Shown here piece after piece: positions 29,949-39,201 of a stretch of DNA of 64,000 bases. Origin of the DNA: Vreelandella sulfidaeris (GTDB lineage: Bacteria; Pseudomonadota; Gammaproteobacteria; Pseudomonadales; Halomonadaceae). The translations under genes and the position numbers were made by a program. Location of the stretch: assembly GCA_007182875.1 (NCBI GenBank), contig AP019514.1, forward strand, positions 4,092,001-4,156,000, in the 5' to 3' direction. Numbering within the stretch: position 1 is the first letter of the stretch; each line of letters starts with the position of its first letter. The notes beneath the pieces were generated by a model, which worked only from the letters and a program-made list of their open reading frames with translations, ran no database searches and was not told the DNA's origin.

Positions 29949-30959
29949 TTGAATACTCTTTTAATTATTCTTTTAAGAACGCTTACAAATATACCTTTAA
30001 AAGCGATTTCCTCTTATGAAGACTTACGCTTCGTTTTAAAACGCACCCTACTACGCTGGATGTTGGCATTTCTGTTGGTGGTAACGCCCTTCGCCTGGGG
30101 GCAATCGTCCTCAATGAGCGGTACTTTAGGCGCAGTGGGCTCTGACACCATGGCAGGCCTAATGCTACGTTGGGGCGAAACGCTGACCGCCCGCTACCCA
30201 GACGTTAAGCTGCAATTTCAAGCAAGCGGTTCTGCCAGCGCGCCCACCGCCTTAGTAGCCGGTACGACTCGGCTTGGGCCGATGTCGCGTCCGATGAACA
30301 CGGAAGAACGGGATAACTTTATTGAGCGCTACGGCTACCCGCCACTGGAGTTAAAGGTTGCCCGTGACGCCCTCATCGTTGTTGTCCACCGGCATAATCC
30401 ATTACGTGCGCTAACCCGCCAGCAGGTCGATGCGATCTTCTCAACTACCCGCGCCTGTGGTGCCGATGCACCGATAAGGCGATGGGATCAGCTTCCGGCA
30501 ACCCATGACTGGTCATTTGGCAGTATTGCGCTACATGGGCGTAACCTTGCATCCGGCACCCATGGGTTATTTCAACAACGAGCGCTATGCGGCGGCCTCT
30601 TTCGCAACGATATTAGCGAGCACCCTGGTTCATCGGCTGTCGTCGCTGCGGTGGGTGAGTCTGCTAATGCAATGGGGTACGCCGGGTTTAATCACCTGAC
30701 CCCGGCCGTGCACGCGTTAAGCCTGTATAACGAAGACGGTATCGCTATACCGCCCGATGAAGCGGCGATACAGAGCGGTGATTACCCGCTATCGCGCTAC
30801 CTTTATCTTTATGTGAATCTTCCGCCAGGAGAGAGCTTACCACCAGCCGAGCAGGCGCTGCTCACGTTGATTATGTCCGAAGAAGGCCAACAGATTGCGC
30901 GCGCATCCGGGTTTGTGCCTTTAACCCCAAGTGTTCTTAACGCTCAGCAAAGGTGGTAA
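29949..30959 (+). CDS. pstS: Phosphate ABC transporter, periplasmic phosphate-binding protein
   Basis: Intact, 336 residues. N-terminal signal region, with LRWMLAFLLVVTPFAWG as hydrophobic core. Then the phosphate-binding fold: GAVGSDTMAGLMLRWGE, FQASGSASAPTALVAG with its serines, GPMSRPMN, and AIFSTT. Start TTG at 29949, chosen because AGAGGA stands eight bases before it; an ATG at 30060 would cut the signal peptide. First gene of pstSCAB-phoU. No convincing Pho box in the 120 bases upstream. Confidence 0.87.
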   Translation: MNTLLIILLRTLTNIPLKAISSYEDLRFVLKRTLLRWMLAFLLVVTPFAWGQSSSMSGTLGAVGSDTMAGLMLRWGETLTARYPDVKLQFQASGSASAPTALVAGTTRLGPMSRPMNTEERDNFIERYGYPPLELKVARDALIVVVHRHNPLRALTRQQVDAIFSTTRACGADAPIRRWDQLPATHDWSFGSIALHGRNLASGTHGLFQQRALCGGLFRNDISEHPGSSAVVAAVGESANAMGYAGFNHLTPAVHALSLYNEDGIAIPPDEAAIQSGDYPLSRYLYLYVNLPPGESLPPAEQALLTLIMSEEGQQIARASGFVPLTPSVLNAQQRW

Positions 30960-30964
30960 ACCAC

Positions 30965-31082
30965 TGTCATCTAAATGACACATAAGTGTCTTAGTGTAGG
31001 GAGTCAATTTATGTACGTTGTTCTACGCCCACTGGTCAGTTCTGTGGCCACCCTGGTTGTGCCATGCCTAGTTTTGTCATGA
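30965..31082 (+). other. pstS-pstC gap: inverted repeat and possible 23-residue leader ORF
   Basis: TGTCAT-CTAA-ATGACA at 30965-30980 is a perfect 6-bp inverted repeat; CTGTCAT matches one half of a Pho box but the second half is inverted. From 31011 an ATG after GGGAG opens a 23-codon frame (MYVVLRPLVSSVATLVVPCL) ending TGA at 31082. The pstC ATG comes eight bases later with no ribosome site, so the small ORF could deliver ribosomes to pstC. Confidence 0.4.
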
Positions 31083-31089
31083 TAGTGAT

Positions 31090-32220
31090 ATGATCCCACC
31101 TCGCTTAACCTCTCCCAGGCAGTCATTACGTTTGCTGCAAGATCGGGTGGCCACGGGGCTAATCACCGCCGGTGGTGTCGGCGTGCTGTTGGCGATTCTC
31201 GCTATCGGCATCTTTTGGTGTGGGAAACCCTGCCGCTGCTGGCGATTGGAGATACCTTGGCTCTGGCTAAGCTCTCTCCTCTGGCGTGGGGCACCCTTAA
31301 AGCTGCGCTAGCCGCGCTGCTATTCGCGATTCCCGTTGCCTTAGGGCGGCGATCTACTCTGCTCTGTTTATGTCAGCGCGCCTGCGTGCGCGTATCAAGC
31401 CCGCGCTAGAAATGATGGAGGCCATTCCCGGCGTGGTGGTAGGTTTTATCGCCGGGCTCATTTTAGCACCATGGGTAGAGCGCCACTTGGCCAGCGCTTT
31501 AGTGCTGATTATTTGGCTGCCGCTCAGTGCCGGGCTTGCGGGTTTGCTCTGGCAACTGGCCAAAACGCGCCTGCGTCGTCGCTTACCGCTCTCCTGTGCA
31601 GGTCTCTGGTTAGTGCCTTGGCTCGCCTTAATGGTGGCGATAGCGTTATGGCTAGCTCCCTGGATAGAGCAGCTGTGGTTAGGTGGTGATCTGCGTCAGT
31701 TGCTGGACCAACGCTTTGGCATGGATTACGCCACCCGTAACGCGCTGATTGTTGGTCTTGCGATGGGCTTTGCCGTTATCCCCAGCATCTATTCGCTGGC
31801 AGAAGATGCGCTCGTCGATGTGCCATCTAGCTTAATTGAAGGTGCCCAGGCGCTGGGTGCCAGCCGTTGGCAAGCGTTATGGAAAGTTGCTCTCGTGGCC
31901 GCTGGCCCAGGGATCTTTTCGGCAGTCATGATCGGCGCTGGACGGGCGGTGGGTGAAACCATGATTGTGCTTATGGCCAGTGGCAATACCGCCCTGTTTA
32001 GCGCCAGTCCCTTTGAAGGCATGCGCTCCATGGCCGCCGCTATCGCCATTGAGTTGCCAGAAGCGTCACCCGGTGGGCTGACCTACCATCTGCTGATTTT
32101 GGCCGCGCTGGTGTTGTTTCTCTTTACGTTCCTGGTTAATACCCTCGCAGAGGTAGTTCGCCAGCGCTTGCGCCGCCGTTATCGCCAGATGGGGCACGTC
32201 ATGACCTCTGGCGCAGCTAA
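31090..32220 (+). CDS. pstC: Phosphate ABC transporter permease PstC
   Basis: Inner-membrane permease, about 377 residues. The ABC permease motif is AEDALVDVPSSLIEGAQALG, then GRAVGETMIVLMASGN. Frameshifts near 31215 (TTTT for TTTTT, IFLVWETLPLL) and 31348 (GGG for GGGG, ALGAAIYSALFMS). As sequenced its frame runs into pstA without a stop. Adding one G to GGGG near 32192 gives [12 protein letters not shown] and a TAA at 32218-32220, overlapping the pstA start by 20 bases. That is the likely true end. Confidence 0.83.
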
Positions 32221-33621
32221 CACCGCCTCTCGCCACGCTCGTTTTCACTGGCTCAATGACGCTTGGCCCTGGCTATGTGCCGCCAGCGTGGCGCTTTCTC
32301 TCTGATGCTCGGCGCATTACTGGCGCTACTGCTAACACGCGGGCTTGGTCACTTCTGGCCCGCTGCGCTGGAAGAGGTGACTCTCCGTTCAGGCGAGACC
32401 TTGGCAGGCGAAGCCGTACGTGATGTGGCGCTACCGCAACAGCCGGGGAATGAACGCCTCTATTTTACCGGTAATCAGGACATCAATGGAGTGCGTTGGC
32501 GTTGGGTAGCGATTGAAGAAATTGCCGAGCGCTCCCAACCCAACGACCTGATTCGTCTAGAGCGAAGCCCTGGGGAGATTTTATCGGCCGCTTGGTCGCC
32601 ATTGAGCAGAACGACCAGCGCTGGAGGAGATGCCGCTTGGCAACGGCTAAACACGCTGCTGGCGCTGCCTGCCAGCCAGCGTCCCGAAAGCCAGCTATTA
32701 CTCGCCACGGTGAACGGCCAAACTTTGCGCCAACCGCTTGCCAGCGTAGTGAGTGCTGAAGCTCCCAATGCCATGAACGTTTGGCAGAAAACGGTCACCT
32801 GGAGCGATGCCGTTTGGCGGTTCCTAAGCGAAGGGCCCCGAGCAGCCAATACTGACGGTGGTGTCTGGCCAGCTATCTTTGGCACGGTATTAATGGTTAT
32901 TTTAATGTCTGTCATCGTGACCCCGTTTGGGGTGCTGGCGGCGATTTATCTCAATGAAATTGCTCACCAGGGGAAGCTGACTCGGCTGGTGCGCATTGGT
33001 GTGCGCAATCTGGCGGGCGTACCGTCGATTGTGTACGGCGTTTTCGGCTTGGGAGTGTTTGTTTACGGCATTGGCGGGTCGTTGGATGAATGGTTCTTCA
33101 ACGATACGCTGCCCTCGCCAACGTTCGGCACTGGCGGCCTGCTATGGGCGTCACTTACCCTTGCGCTGCTGACCCTGCCGGTTGTGATTGTGGCAACCGA
33201 GGAAGGGCTGGCGCGTATTCCTGAGGCCCAGCGCGAAGGCGCCGTGGCACTTGGTGCTACTCGCTTAGAGATGCTTACCCGCATCGTACTACCTATGGCG
33301 GCCCCCGCTATGCTGACAGGGGTCATTTTGGCCGTTGCCCGCGCCGCCGGTGAGGTGGCTCCGTTAATGCTGGTCGGTGTCGCCAAGCTAGCACCACAGA
33401 TGCCGATTGATAGTGAGTTTCCTTACCTTCATCTAGATCGCAAGTTTATGCACCTTGGCTATCATTTATTTGATACCGCCTTTCACGGTGAAGATGTGCA
33501 GGCTGCCATCCCGCTAGTTTATGCCACAGCGCTACTTTTAGTGTTGATTGTGCTGATGCTTAATCTAACTGCCATATTTCTACGTCATTATCTTAGGCGT
33601 CAACGGGGAAGCGAATGCTAG
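32201..33621 (+). CDS. pstA: Phosphate ABC transporter permease PstA, with long periplasmic insert
   Basis: About 474 residues, long for PstA (usually near 300). The first helix is [20 protein letters not shown] (frameshift near 32297, TTT for TTTT). About 180 mostly polar residues follow ([20 protein letters not shown] onward) before the permease core: [58 protein letters not shown]. The insert is probably periplasmic. Overlaps pstB by seven bases. Confidence 0.85.
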
Positions 33622-34429
33622 CGCAATCACATTCAATCAATACCTCTCAGCCACCAGTGACGCACTTTTCAGCCGACAGCTGCTGCCTGAGCATTGATCA
33701 CTTGAGCCTCGCCTATGCGGGGAAAGAGGCGTTGCGCGACTTAACCCTTAGCGTTCCGCGTCATCGTGTAACGGCTTTTATCGGTCCCTCAGGGTGCGGT
33801 AAATCAACTCTGTTAAGAGCTATTAATCGTCTCCACGACCTGAATGAATCGGTAACGCATAGCGGTAAAATCACGCTGGAAGGGCAAGATATTCACGCCC
33901 CGCAAACGAATGTGACCGAGCTACGGCGACGGGTAGGGATGGTATTTCAAACGCCCAACCCCTTTCCTATGTCGATCTATGAAAATGTCGCCTTTGGATT
34001 ACGCTTGCAGCAGCGCCTTCCCTAAACGCAAAAGGGATGACATTATCGAATGGGCCTTAACTTCCGCCGCGCTATGGGACGAGGTTAAAGACCGCCTGCA
34101 CCGCTCCGCCTGGCAGCTTTCAGGTGGCCAGCAGCAGCGCCTCGTCATCGCCCGCACGTTAGCCGTAAAGCCCGACGTACTGCTGCTGGATGAACCGGCC
34201 TCAGCGCTAGACCCCATTTCAACGCTCAAAATTGAGGAGTTGATTCGTAACCTCAAGTCAGAGCTGACGTTAGTACTGGTTACTCACAATATGCAACAAG
34301 CGGCGCGCGTATCGGATTACACCGCCTTTTGCACCAAGGTGAGCTGGTTGAATACGGCCCTACTGATCAGGTCTTCACCAACCCCGTTTGCAACGCACCG
34401 AAAACTACATCACCGGCCGCATCACCTAG
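33615..34429 (+). CDS. pstB: Phosphate ABC transporter ATP-binding protein
   Basis: ATPase of the Pst importer, about 271 residues. Walker [18 protein letters not shown], PstB motif [20 protein letters not shown], signature [17 protein letters not shown], Walker [15 protein letters not shown]-loop [13 protein letters not shown]. The tail [11 protein letters not shown] and [10 protein letters not shown] is normal PstB. Frameshifts near 34020, 34330 (TTTT for TTTTT, AFLHQGELV) and 34392. The stop is TAG at 34427-34429. Confidence 0.92.
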
Positions 34430-34460
34430 GCCTTATCGACTGAAATGTCAGGAGTGCTCC

Positions 34461-35185
34461 ATGGATATTACGAGCGATACCCACAGCCAGCATATCTCTC
34501 GCCAGTTCAACCAGGAGCTGGAAGAGCTAAAAACCCATCTGATGGCGATGGGCGGTTTGGTAGAGAAGCAAGTGCAGGATGCCGTTTTGCCTTGCTGGAA
34601 GGCGATACCCGCTTGGCCGAACAAGTGCGAGACAATGATCGCCAGGTCAACGATCTACAGCTGCAAATCGACGATGAATGTACCCGGGTACTGGCGCGGC
34701 GCCAGCCTGCCGCGTCCGATCTACGCTTGGTGCTCGCCGTTATCCGTGCTACTTCTGATCTTGAGCGCATTGGCGATGAGGCCAGCAAAATCGCCCGCAA
34801 TGCCCTGCTGCTGAGTGAAAGCACCAGCACTATTCGCGGTTTGGTGGAAGTGCGTCATATCAGCGAGCATGTCCGCAAAATGCTGCGCGATGCACTCACC
34901 GCCTTTGCCCGCTTTGACACCGACTTGGCCATGCAGGTTGTGCGTGAAGATGAGCTGGTGGACGACGAGTACAGCAGCGCGATGCGCTCACTCATGACGT
35001 TTATGATGGAAGATTCACGCTCCATTACCTCTGTCCTCAGCATTATGTGGGTTTTGCGCGCGCTTGAGCGCGTCGGTGACCATGCTGATAACCTTGCCGA
35101 GTACGTGGTTTATCTTGTCAAAGGGTTGGATATCCGCCATAGCGATCCCGACAACCTGGACCCGCAGGTACTAAAAAAGTCTTGA
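34461..35185 (+). CDS. phoU: Phosphate-specific transport system accessory protein PhoU
   Basis: Negative modulator linking PstSCAB to PhoR. 241 residues, two three-helix bundles with the metal-binding repeats DLERIGDEASKIARN and ALERVGDHADNLAEYV. AGGAG precedes the ATG at 34461. A frameshift near 34588 (TTTT for TTTTT) restores VQDAVFALLEGDTRLAEQV. Last gene of the pst operon, followed by a strong terminator. Confidence 0.93.
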
Positions 35186-35209
35186 CCTGAAAGGGTTTCC
35201 TCCTGCAAT

Positions 35210-35240
35210 ACGTCCAGGCCGCTGAGCGGCCTGGACGTTT
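35210..35240 (+). terminator. Rho-independent terminator after phoU
   Basis: CGTCCAGGCCGC-TGA-GCGGCCTGGACG: a perfect 12-bp GC-rich stem (13 with the flanking A-T pair) followed by TTT. Confidence 0.85.
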
Positions 35241-35263
35241 GAATCATAAGGAGTCTCCCCATC

Positions 35264-36007
35264 ATGCTGGATGCTGTCACTGCGCTTAGCCGAGGCACAC
35301 GCTGTGTGTATCAGCCAGGTATGCGCCGCTATGTGTTTCTACCCATTCTGGTCAACCTGATTGTTTATGTCAGCATGTTCAGCTTTGTGCTTAACCGCTT
35401 CGATGGGTGGTTGGCCCACTGGATGAATATGGTGCCGACCTGGCTCGATTGGCTCTCCTGGCTTATTTGGCCCCTGTTCGTGGTTAGCCTGCTAGTGGTG
35501 GTGTTTTTCACCTTCACGCTGGTAACCAGCTTAATCGCCGCCCCGTTTTACGGTTTTTTGGCCGCCAAGGTCGAAACGCAGGTAACGGGGAACGAACCCA
35601 TCGACGACCGCAACCTTACTAAAACAGCCATTGATGCTGTTGGTCGCGAGTTTGTTAAGCTTGCTTATATACTGCCGCGCGCCGCTGGCCTGTTTGTGCT
35701 TAGCTGGATCCCGGGGCTGAATTTAGCTGCCCCGCTGCTGTGGGCGCTCTTCTCCGCCTGGGTAATGGCCATTACTTATTTGGACTACCCTATGGATAAC
35801 AACAAAGTGACGTTTGCCGATATGCGCCAACGACTTTCGAAACGCTGGTGGCAAAGCCTCAGCTTTGGCGGATTGGTCACACTTATCACCTGGATTCCAT
35901 TGGCCAATCTTTTTCTGCTTCCTGGTGCAGTGGCGGGCGCCGTACTGCTCTGGGATGACCACTACAGAGACGCATATAATGACGCACGCGGCATCACACC
36001 ACAGTAG
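35264..36007 (+). CDS. cysZ: Sulfate transporter CysZ
   Basis: Intact, 247 residues with four long hydrophobic segments. The CysZ patterns are visible: RCVYQPGMRRYVFLPILVNL, IAAPFYGFLAAKVE, LDYPMDNNKVTFADMRQRL. The family carries sulfate into the cytoplasm for cysteine synthesis. Its own ATG at 35264 has AAGGAG upstream, and it lies behind the phoU terminator, so it is a separate unit. No other sulfur genes adjoin. Confidence 0.87.
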   Translation: MLDAVTALSRGTRCVYQPGMRRYVFLPILVNLIVYVSMFSFVLNRFDGWLAHWMNMVPTWLDWLSWLIWPLFVVSLLVVVFFTFTLVTSLIAAPFYGFLAAKVETQVTGNEPIDDRNLTKTAIDAVGREFVKLAYILPRAAGLFVLSWIPGLNLAAPLLWALFSAWVMAITYLDYPMDNNKVTFADMRQRLSKRWWQSLSFGGLVTLITWIPLANLFLLPGAVAGAVLLWDDHYRDAYNDARGITPQ

Positions 36008-36094
36008 GCGCTTATTACCTGTGCTCGGCGACTTTGCTACTGTTACGTGCTAGATCACGCTCCTGCTCTCAATCAACAATAAAGGAATAAACGA

Positions 36095-36583
36095 ATGATC
36101 AAACCCATCACTTGGCTGGGTGTGTGTTGTCAGCGCCCTTTCTCTGGTGGCGTCAGTAGCGATAGCTCATGACGTCCAAACAGACGCTATGCGTATCGCG
36201 CACCCCTTCGCCACCCCAACCCTCCGGGAGCTAGCAACGGCGCTGCTTATGTGGATATCACCGCCTTGTCAGCCCCTGTTACCCTGATGGGTGCAAGCAG
36301 CCCAGCCAGCGACACAGTTGAACTGCATGAAATGCAAATGGACGGCGATATGATGCAGATGCGCCATGTGGACGAGATTCACGTCGAGGTCGGGGAGACC
36401 ACTACCATGCGCCCCGGAGGCGGCTTGCACTTAATGCTGATTGGATTAGCCGAGCCGCTAAAAGAGGGCGAACGGTTTCCCCTCACGCTCACCTTTGCTG
36501 AACAAGGTGATGTGGACATCGAAGTCTGGGTACAAAGTGCCCAAGAAGGTAGCGAAGCTGCGGAAGGCCATCACCATCACTGA
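36095..36583 (+). CDS. Periplasmic copper chaperone PCuAC
   Basis: Binds Cu(I) in the periplasm for cytochrome oxidase or copper handling. About 162 residues. Signal peptide MIKPITWLG then LSLVASVAIAHD (two shifts near 36127 and 36140). AAYVDITALSAPVTLMGASS, VELHEMQMDGDMMQM and RPGGGLHLMLIGL supply the Met and His ligands of the family. A frameshift near 36221 (CCC for CCCC) restores ATPTPPGASNGAAYV. It ends EAAEGHHHH, a natural histidine tail probably adding metal affinity. AAGGA precedes the ATG. Confidence 0.82.
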
Positions 36584-36611
36584 GTGCTATTGTGCTTCTG
36601 GACACAAAATC

Positions 36612-36760
36612 AGACCCCGCCTAGGCAGGGTCTAAGAACACAATTTATGACAATGGCTAACACTAGCTTCCATTCCTTTTGTGGGATTCCAACCTTGGAA
36701 TTTAACCCTGACTAGCGCTCTGATTGTCGTTTGATCCATTCCTTGAATCCATGTGCATCC
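36612..36760 (-). ncRNA. Element A: structured repeat ending in a terminator (possible small RNA or short gene)
   Basis: Read on the minus strand. The core 36658-36726 is about 80% identical to element B (37099-37166). It contains ATTCCAA-GG-TTGGAAT, a perfect 7-bp inverted repeat, and ends in the hairpin 36612-36633 (AGACCC/GGGTCT arms) followed by GATTTTG, a rho-independent terminator. A short frame MDSRNGSNDNQSASQG begins at an ATG after AGGGA and is broken before FQGWNPTKGMEASVS. Small RNA, short protein or fragment of a duplicated gene end cannot be told apart from sequence. Confidence 0.45.
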
Positions 36761-37055
36761 CTGATGTGTGGCATGCATTTGCATGATTCACCCACCCCAT
36801 TAACGTAACATATCTCCAGCCTATTGCAAGTTTTTGTTACAAAACGTGTCCAATGCTTTCATGCTGCGTTAAAAATTTATGCGTATGCCTAAACTTCGCA
36901 GTTGCTCATTATTTCTAGCCAGCCTTAGCTAGACCAACCGGTGCAATCGTTATAGAAAACAGAGAGAAGGGATGTAAAAGGTAAAGAAAGAAAAGGAAAG
37001 AAGAAAATACTGGGATAGCGAGGATAGCGAGGATAGCAAAGCAGGCAACAAAATT
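36761..37055. other. Intergenic stretch between elements A and B
   Basis: No gene seen. 36958-37012 is almost pure purine on the plus strand. 37013-37037 has the 9-bp unit GGATAGCGA two and three-quarter times. GGATAGC just precedes the element B terminator. Promoter-like AT-rich bases lie around 36830-36890. Confidence 0.5.
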
Positions 37056-37200
37056 AGGCCCCGTTTACGCGGGGCCTGACATCAGAATAGGTAATAACTA
37101 ACACTAGCTTCCACTCCTTGTGCGGGACTCCAACCTTGGAATTTACCCTCACTAGCGTTTTGATTGCCTACTGATTCATCCATGAATCTAAAAACCATCC
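37056..37200 (-). ncRNA. Element B: second copy of the structured repeat with terminator
   Basis: Same layout as element A on the minus strand: core 37099-37166, the near-palindrome ATTCCAAGGTTGGAGT, then the hairpin 37056-37077 (AGGCCCCG/CGGGGCCT, six-base loop) followed by AATTTTG. Here a frame is open to the stop: FMDESVGNQNASEGKFQGW, then SPAQGVEASVSYYLF. The aromatic ending resembles an outer-membrane barrel terminus, so a lost porin 3' end is an alternative to a small RNA. Confidence 0.45.
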
Positions 37201-37299
37201 CTTGCCTATAAAACTTCCTGTTTTGATCGCTTCATCATCCATTGAAAAGCATATCTTGGATATCGTAAAACTAACCTTTGATATCAAATAATTGAAAAA

Positions 37300-37613
37300 T
37301 TAATCAGCGCTATTTTCTTCAACTACTTCTTCAGGTGTGTACTCTTGATCGCCACTAGCATCTGTTGAATTTGGCTCACCGACAGTATCTGGACCTTGGG
37401 TATTATGGTCAGTCGTCAGTTCTTTTCTTCGTAGTCGCCTGATTCTGCCTTATCATGAGATTGGGTATCCAACGGCTGCTCCTCAACCGTAATACCTTGG
37501 TTTTCATCAATAGCAGAGTCTTCATCTGTTTGAGCAAAGGCTAATGGGCTCGCCACTAAACCAAAAGAAACACCTAAAATGCCAGCTTTCTTGAGAAAAT
37601 CCTTGGACATCAT
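37300..37613 (-). CDS. Small secreted acidic protein of unknown function
   Basis: About 104 residues. Residues 1-28 are a clear signal peptide (FLKKAGILGVSFGLVASPLA, cut after FAQ). The mature part is strongly acidic with no cysteine (DEDSAIDENQGITVEEQPLD). A frameshift near 37424 (AAAA for AAAAA) continues ELTTDHNTQGPDTVGEPNST and ends VVEENSAD with TAA at 37300-37302. GGAGGTG precedes the ATG. Acidic secreted proteins are usual in halophiles. No family recognised. Confidence 0.6.
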
Positions 37614-37891
37614 ATTCCACCTCCGATCGCTGTTTGATACTGCTTCGTTAAGAAAGAAGGGCTAACCAGTAGCCAGCATTTCCTGCGGTCGTCTTCCTTA
37701 ACCATAATAGTGCAGTGATTATGCCAATCAACCAATAATTAAATAAAGTATATAATAATCAACAATTTAATAAAAATTCAGCTATTTTTTAAAGCGAAAC
37801 AACTAAAATATAACGTAGAAAATGTGTAGAAATGACACATGCGCAAAGTATTACCAATCTTGCATGCCAACATTGCACACATCTACAAGAA
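37614..37891. other. AT-rich gap between the acidic protein gene and phoR
   Basis: No gene seen. 37733-37800 is very AT-rich (ATTAAATAAAGTATATAATA), probably the promoter of the acidic protein gene on the minus strand. No clear phoR terminator was found. Confidence 0.5.
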
Positions 37892-39199
37892 TTATGCGAT
37901 GTAACCCGTCTCAGGATTGGATAAGACGCGAGGGAGGGGAAGATGCAGCGAAAAGTGCGCCTTTGCCGGGTGGGATTCAACGTGCAGTTGCGCATCATGA
38001 CGTAACAACACGTGCTTCACGATCGCCAAGCCTAAACCGGTGCCGCCGGTCGCGGTGCTACGTCCTTTATCAACACGGTAGAAACGTTCGGTTAGTCGGG
38101 GATATGGACGGGGTCAATACCCTCGCCATTGTCTTCAACGTCTATGCAACCACCGCCGGTAGTGCTCTTTTCCAGCGTATTGTGATATGGCTTCCCACCG
38201 GTGTATAGCGAACGGCGTTGAAGGCTAAATTTGAGATCGCACTACGGATTTCCTGCTCACTACCAAGTAAGCATGCATCACTTTCAAGCGCTACGGTAAT
38301 GGTATGTCGCTGATGCGAAAGAGCCAGCGCATCATCACAAATGCTTTGTAGTAAAGGACCCAGTGACAGTGGATGATGATCTTTACCCCCCTGGTCAATT
38401 TCGAGACGAGATAGAAGCAATAAATCATTCACCAAATTTTGCATTCGCTGCGTCTGTTCTTGCATTTGGTGAATGCTCTTTCCAAGACGCGGAGGCAGTT
38501 GGTCGGCAATATCGGTGTAGGTTTCCAGGTAGCCGGAAAGGACCGTTAAAGGAGTGCGCAGCTCGTGGGATACGTTGGCAACAAAATCACGCCGCATCTG
38601 CTCTAGGCGATGCAAGCGAGTAATATCCCGTGCCATTACCAGCCTTTCATCATCACCATACAAAGTAATTTGATACTGCAGGATTTGCCGCTCATCAATC
38701 GGCGACGTTAGCGTTAGCGGCTCGCTATAGTCCCGCGCATTAAAATAGCGGATAAAGCTTGGGTCGCGCAGGAGATTGGTAATGTGCTGACCACGGTCAT
38801 GGGCGGTTTGTAGCCCCAGCATGGCTGTTGCAGCGCTGTTCCACCATTCCAGGTCACCATGTCTATCAAGCATCACCACACTGTCGCGCATCGCTTCAGA
38901 CGACTCTTGGATGCGCGCCAAGGTGGCCCGCAGTCGGCTTTGAGTTATACGCTGACTCTTTGGTAGCGGTACAAGCGATCAAACAGTTCGCCCCACATTC
39001 CTCGGGCCGCAGGCGGTTCGTCGTGAGGATGAAGGGTTAACCACAAGTAGAGTTCGCGCAGCTGCCGCAGGTGGTAAAACAGGCAAACTGCAAGCCCGGC
39101 CGCGAGCCCCAACCCAGCAGCGCCCAGCAACCATCCTAAGCAAGTGCCCAGCGCGGCTAGCCACACTAGTCGCCACAGTTCACGACTCCATAGACGCAC
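37892..39199 (-). CDS. phoR: Phosphate regulon sensor kinase PhoR
   Basis: Membrane histidine kinase, about 436 residues. Two helices at residues 10-45 ([20 protein letters not shown]), a PAS domain ([20 protein letters not shown]), phospho-acceptor histidine in [20 protein letters not shown]-box [11 protein letters not shown], and ATP-binding DNGEGI and [11 protein letters not shown]. Frameshifts near 38955, 38160 and 38099 (CCCC for [18 protein letters not shown]), and probably one more near 37965. The end at 37892 is therefore tentative. Two bases after phoB, same operon. Confidence 0.87.
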
Positions 39200-39201
39200 A
39201 C

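Noticed and set aside
30963..30980. Pho box between pstS and pstC
   Set aside because: Only one TGTCAT half is in the right orientation; the second is inverted, so it is a palindrome and not a Pho box.
31090..33621. A PstC-PstA fusion protein
   Set aside because: The frames join only because one G is missing near 32192; restoring GGGGG gives a proper pstC stop overlapping the pstA start.
37013..37037. CRISPR-like repeats
   Set aside because: Units of only nine bases, fewer than three copies, no spacers and no cas genes.
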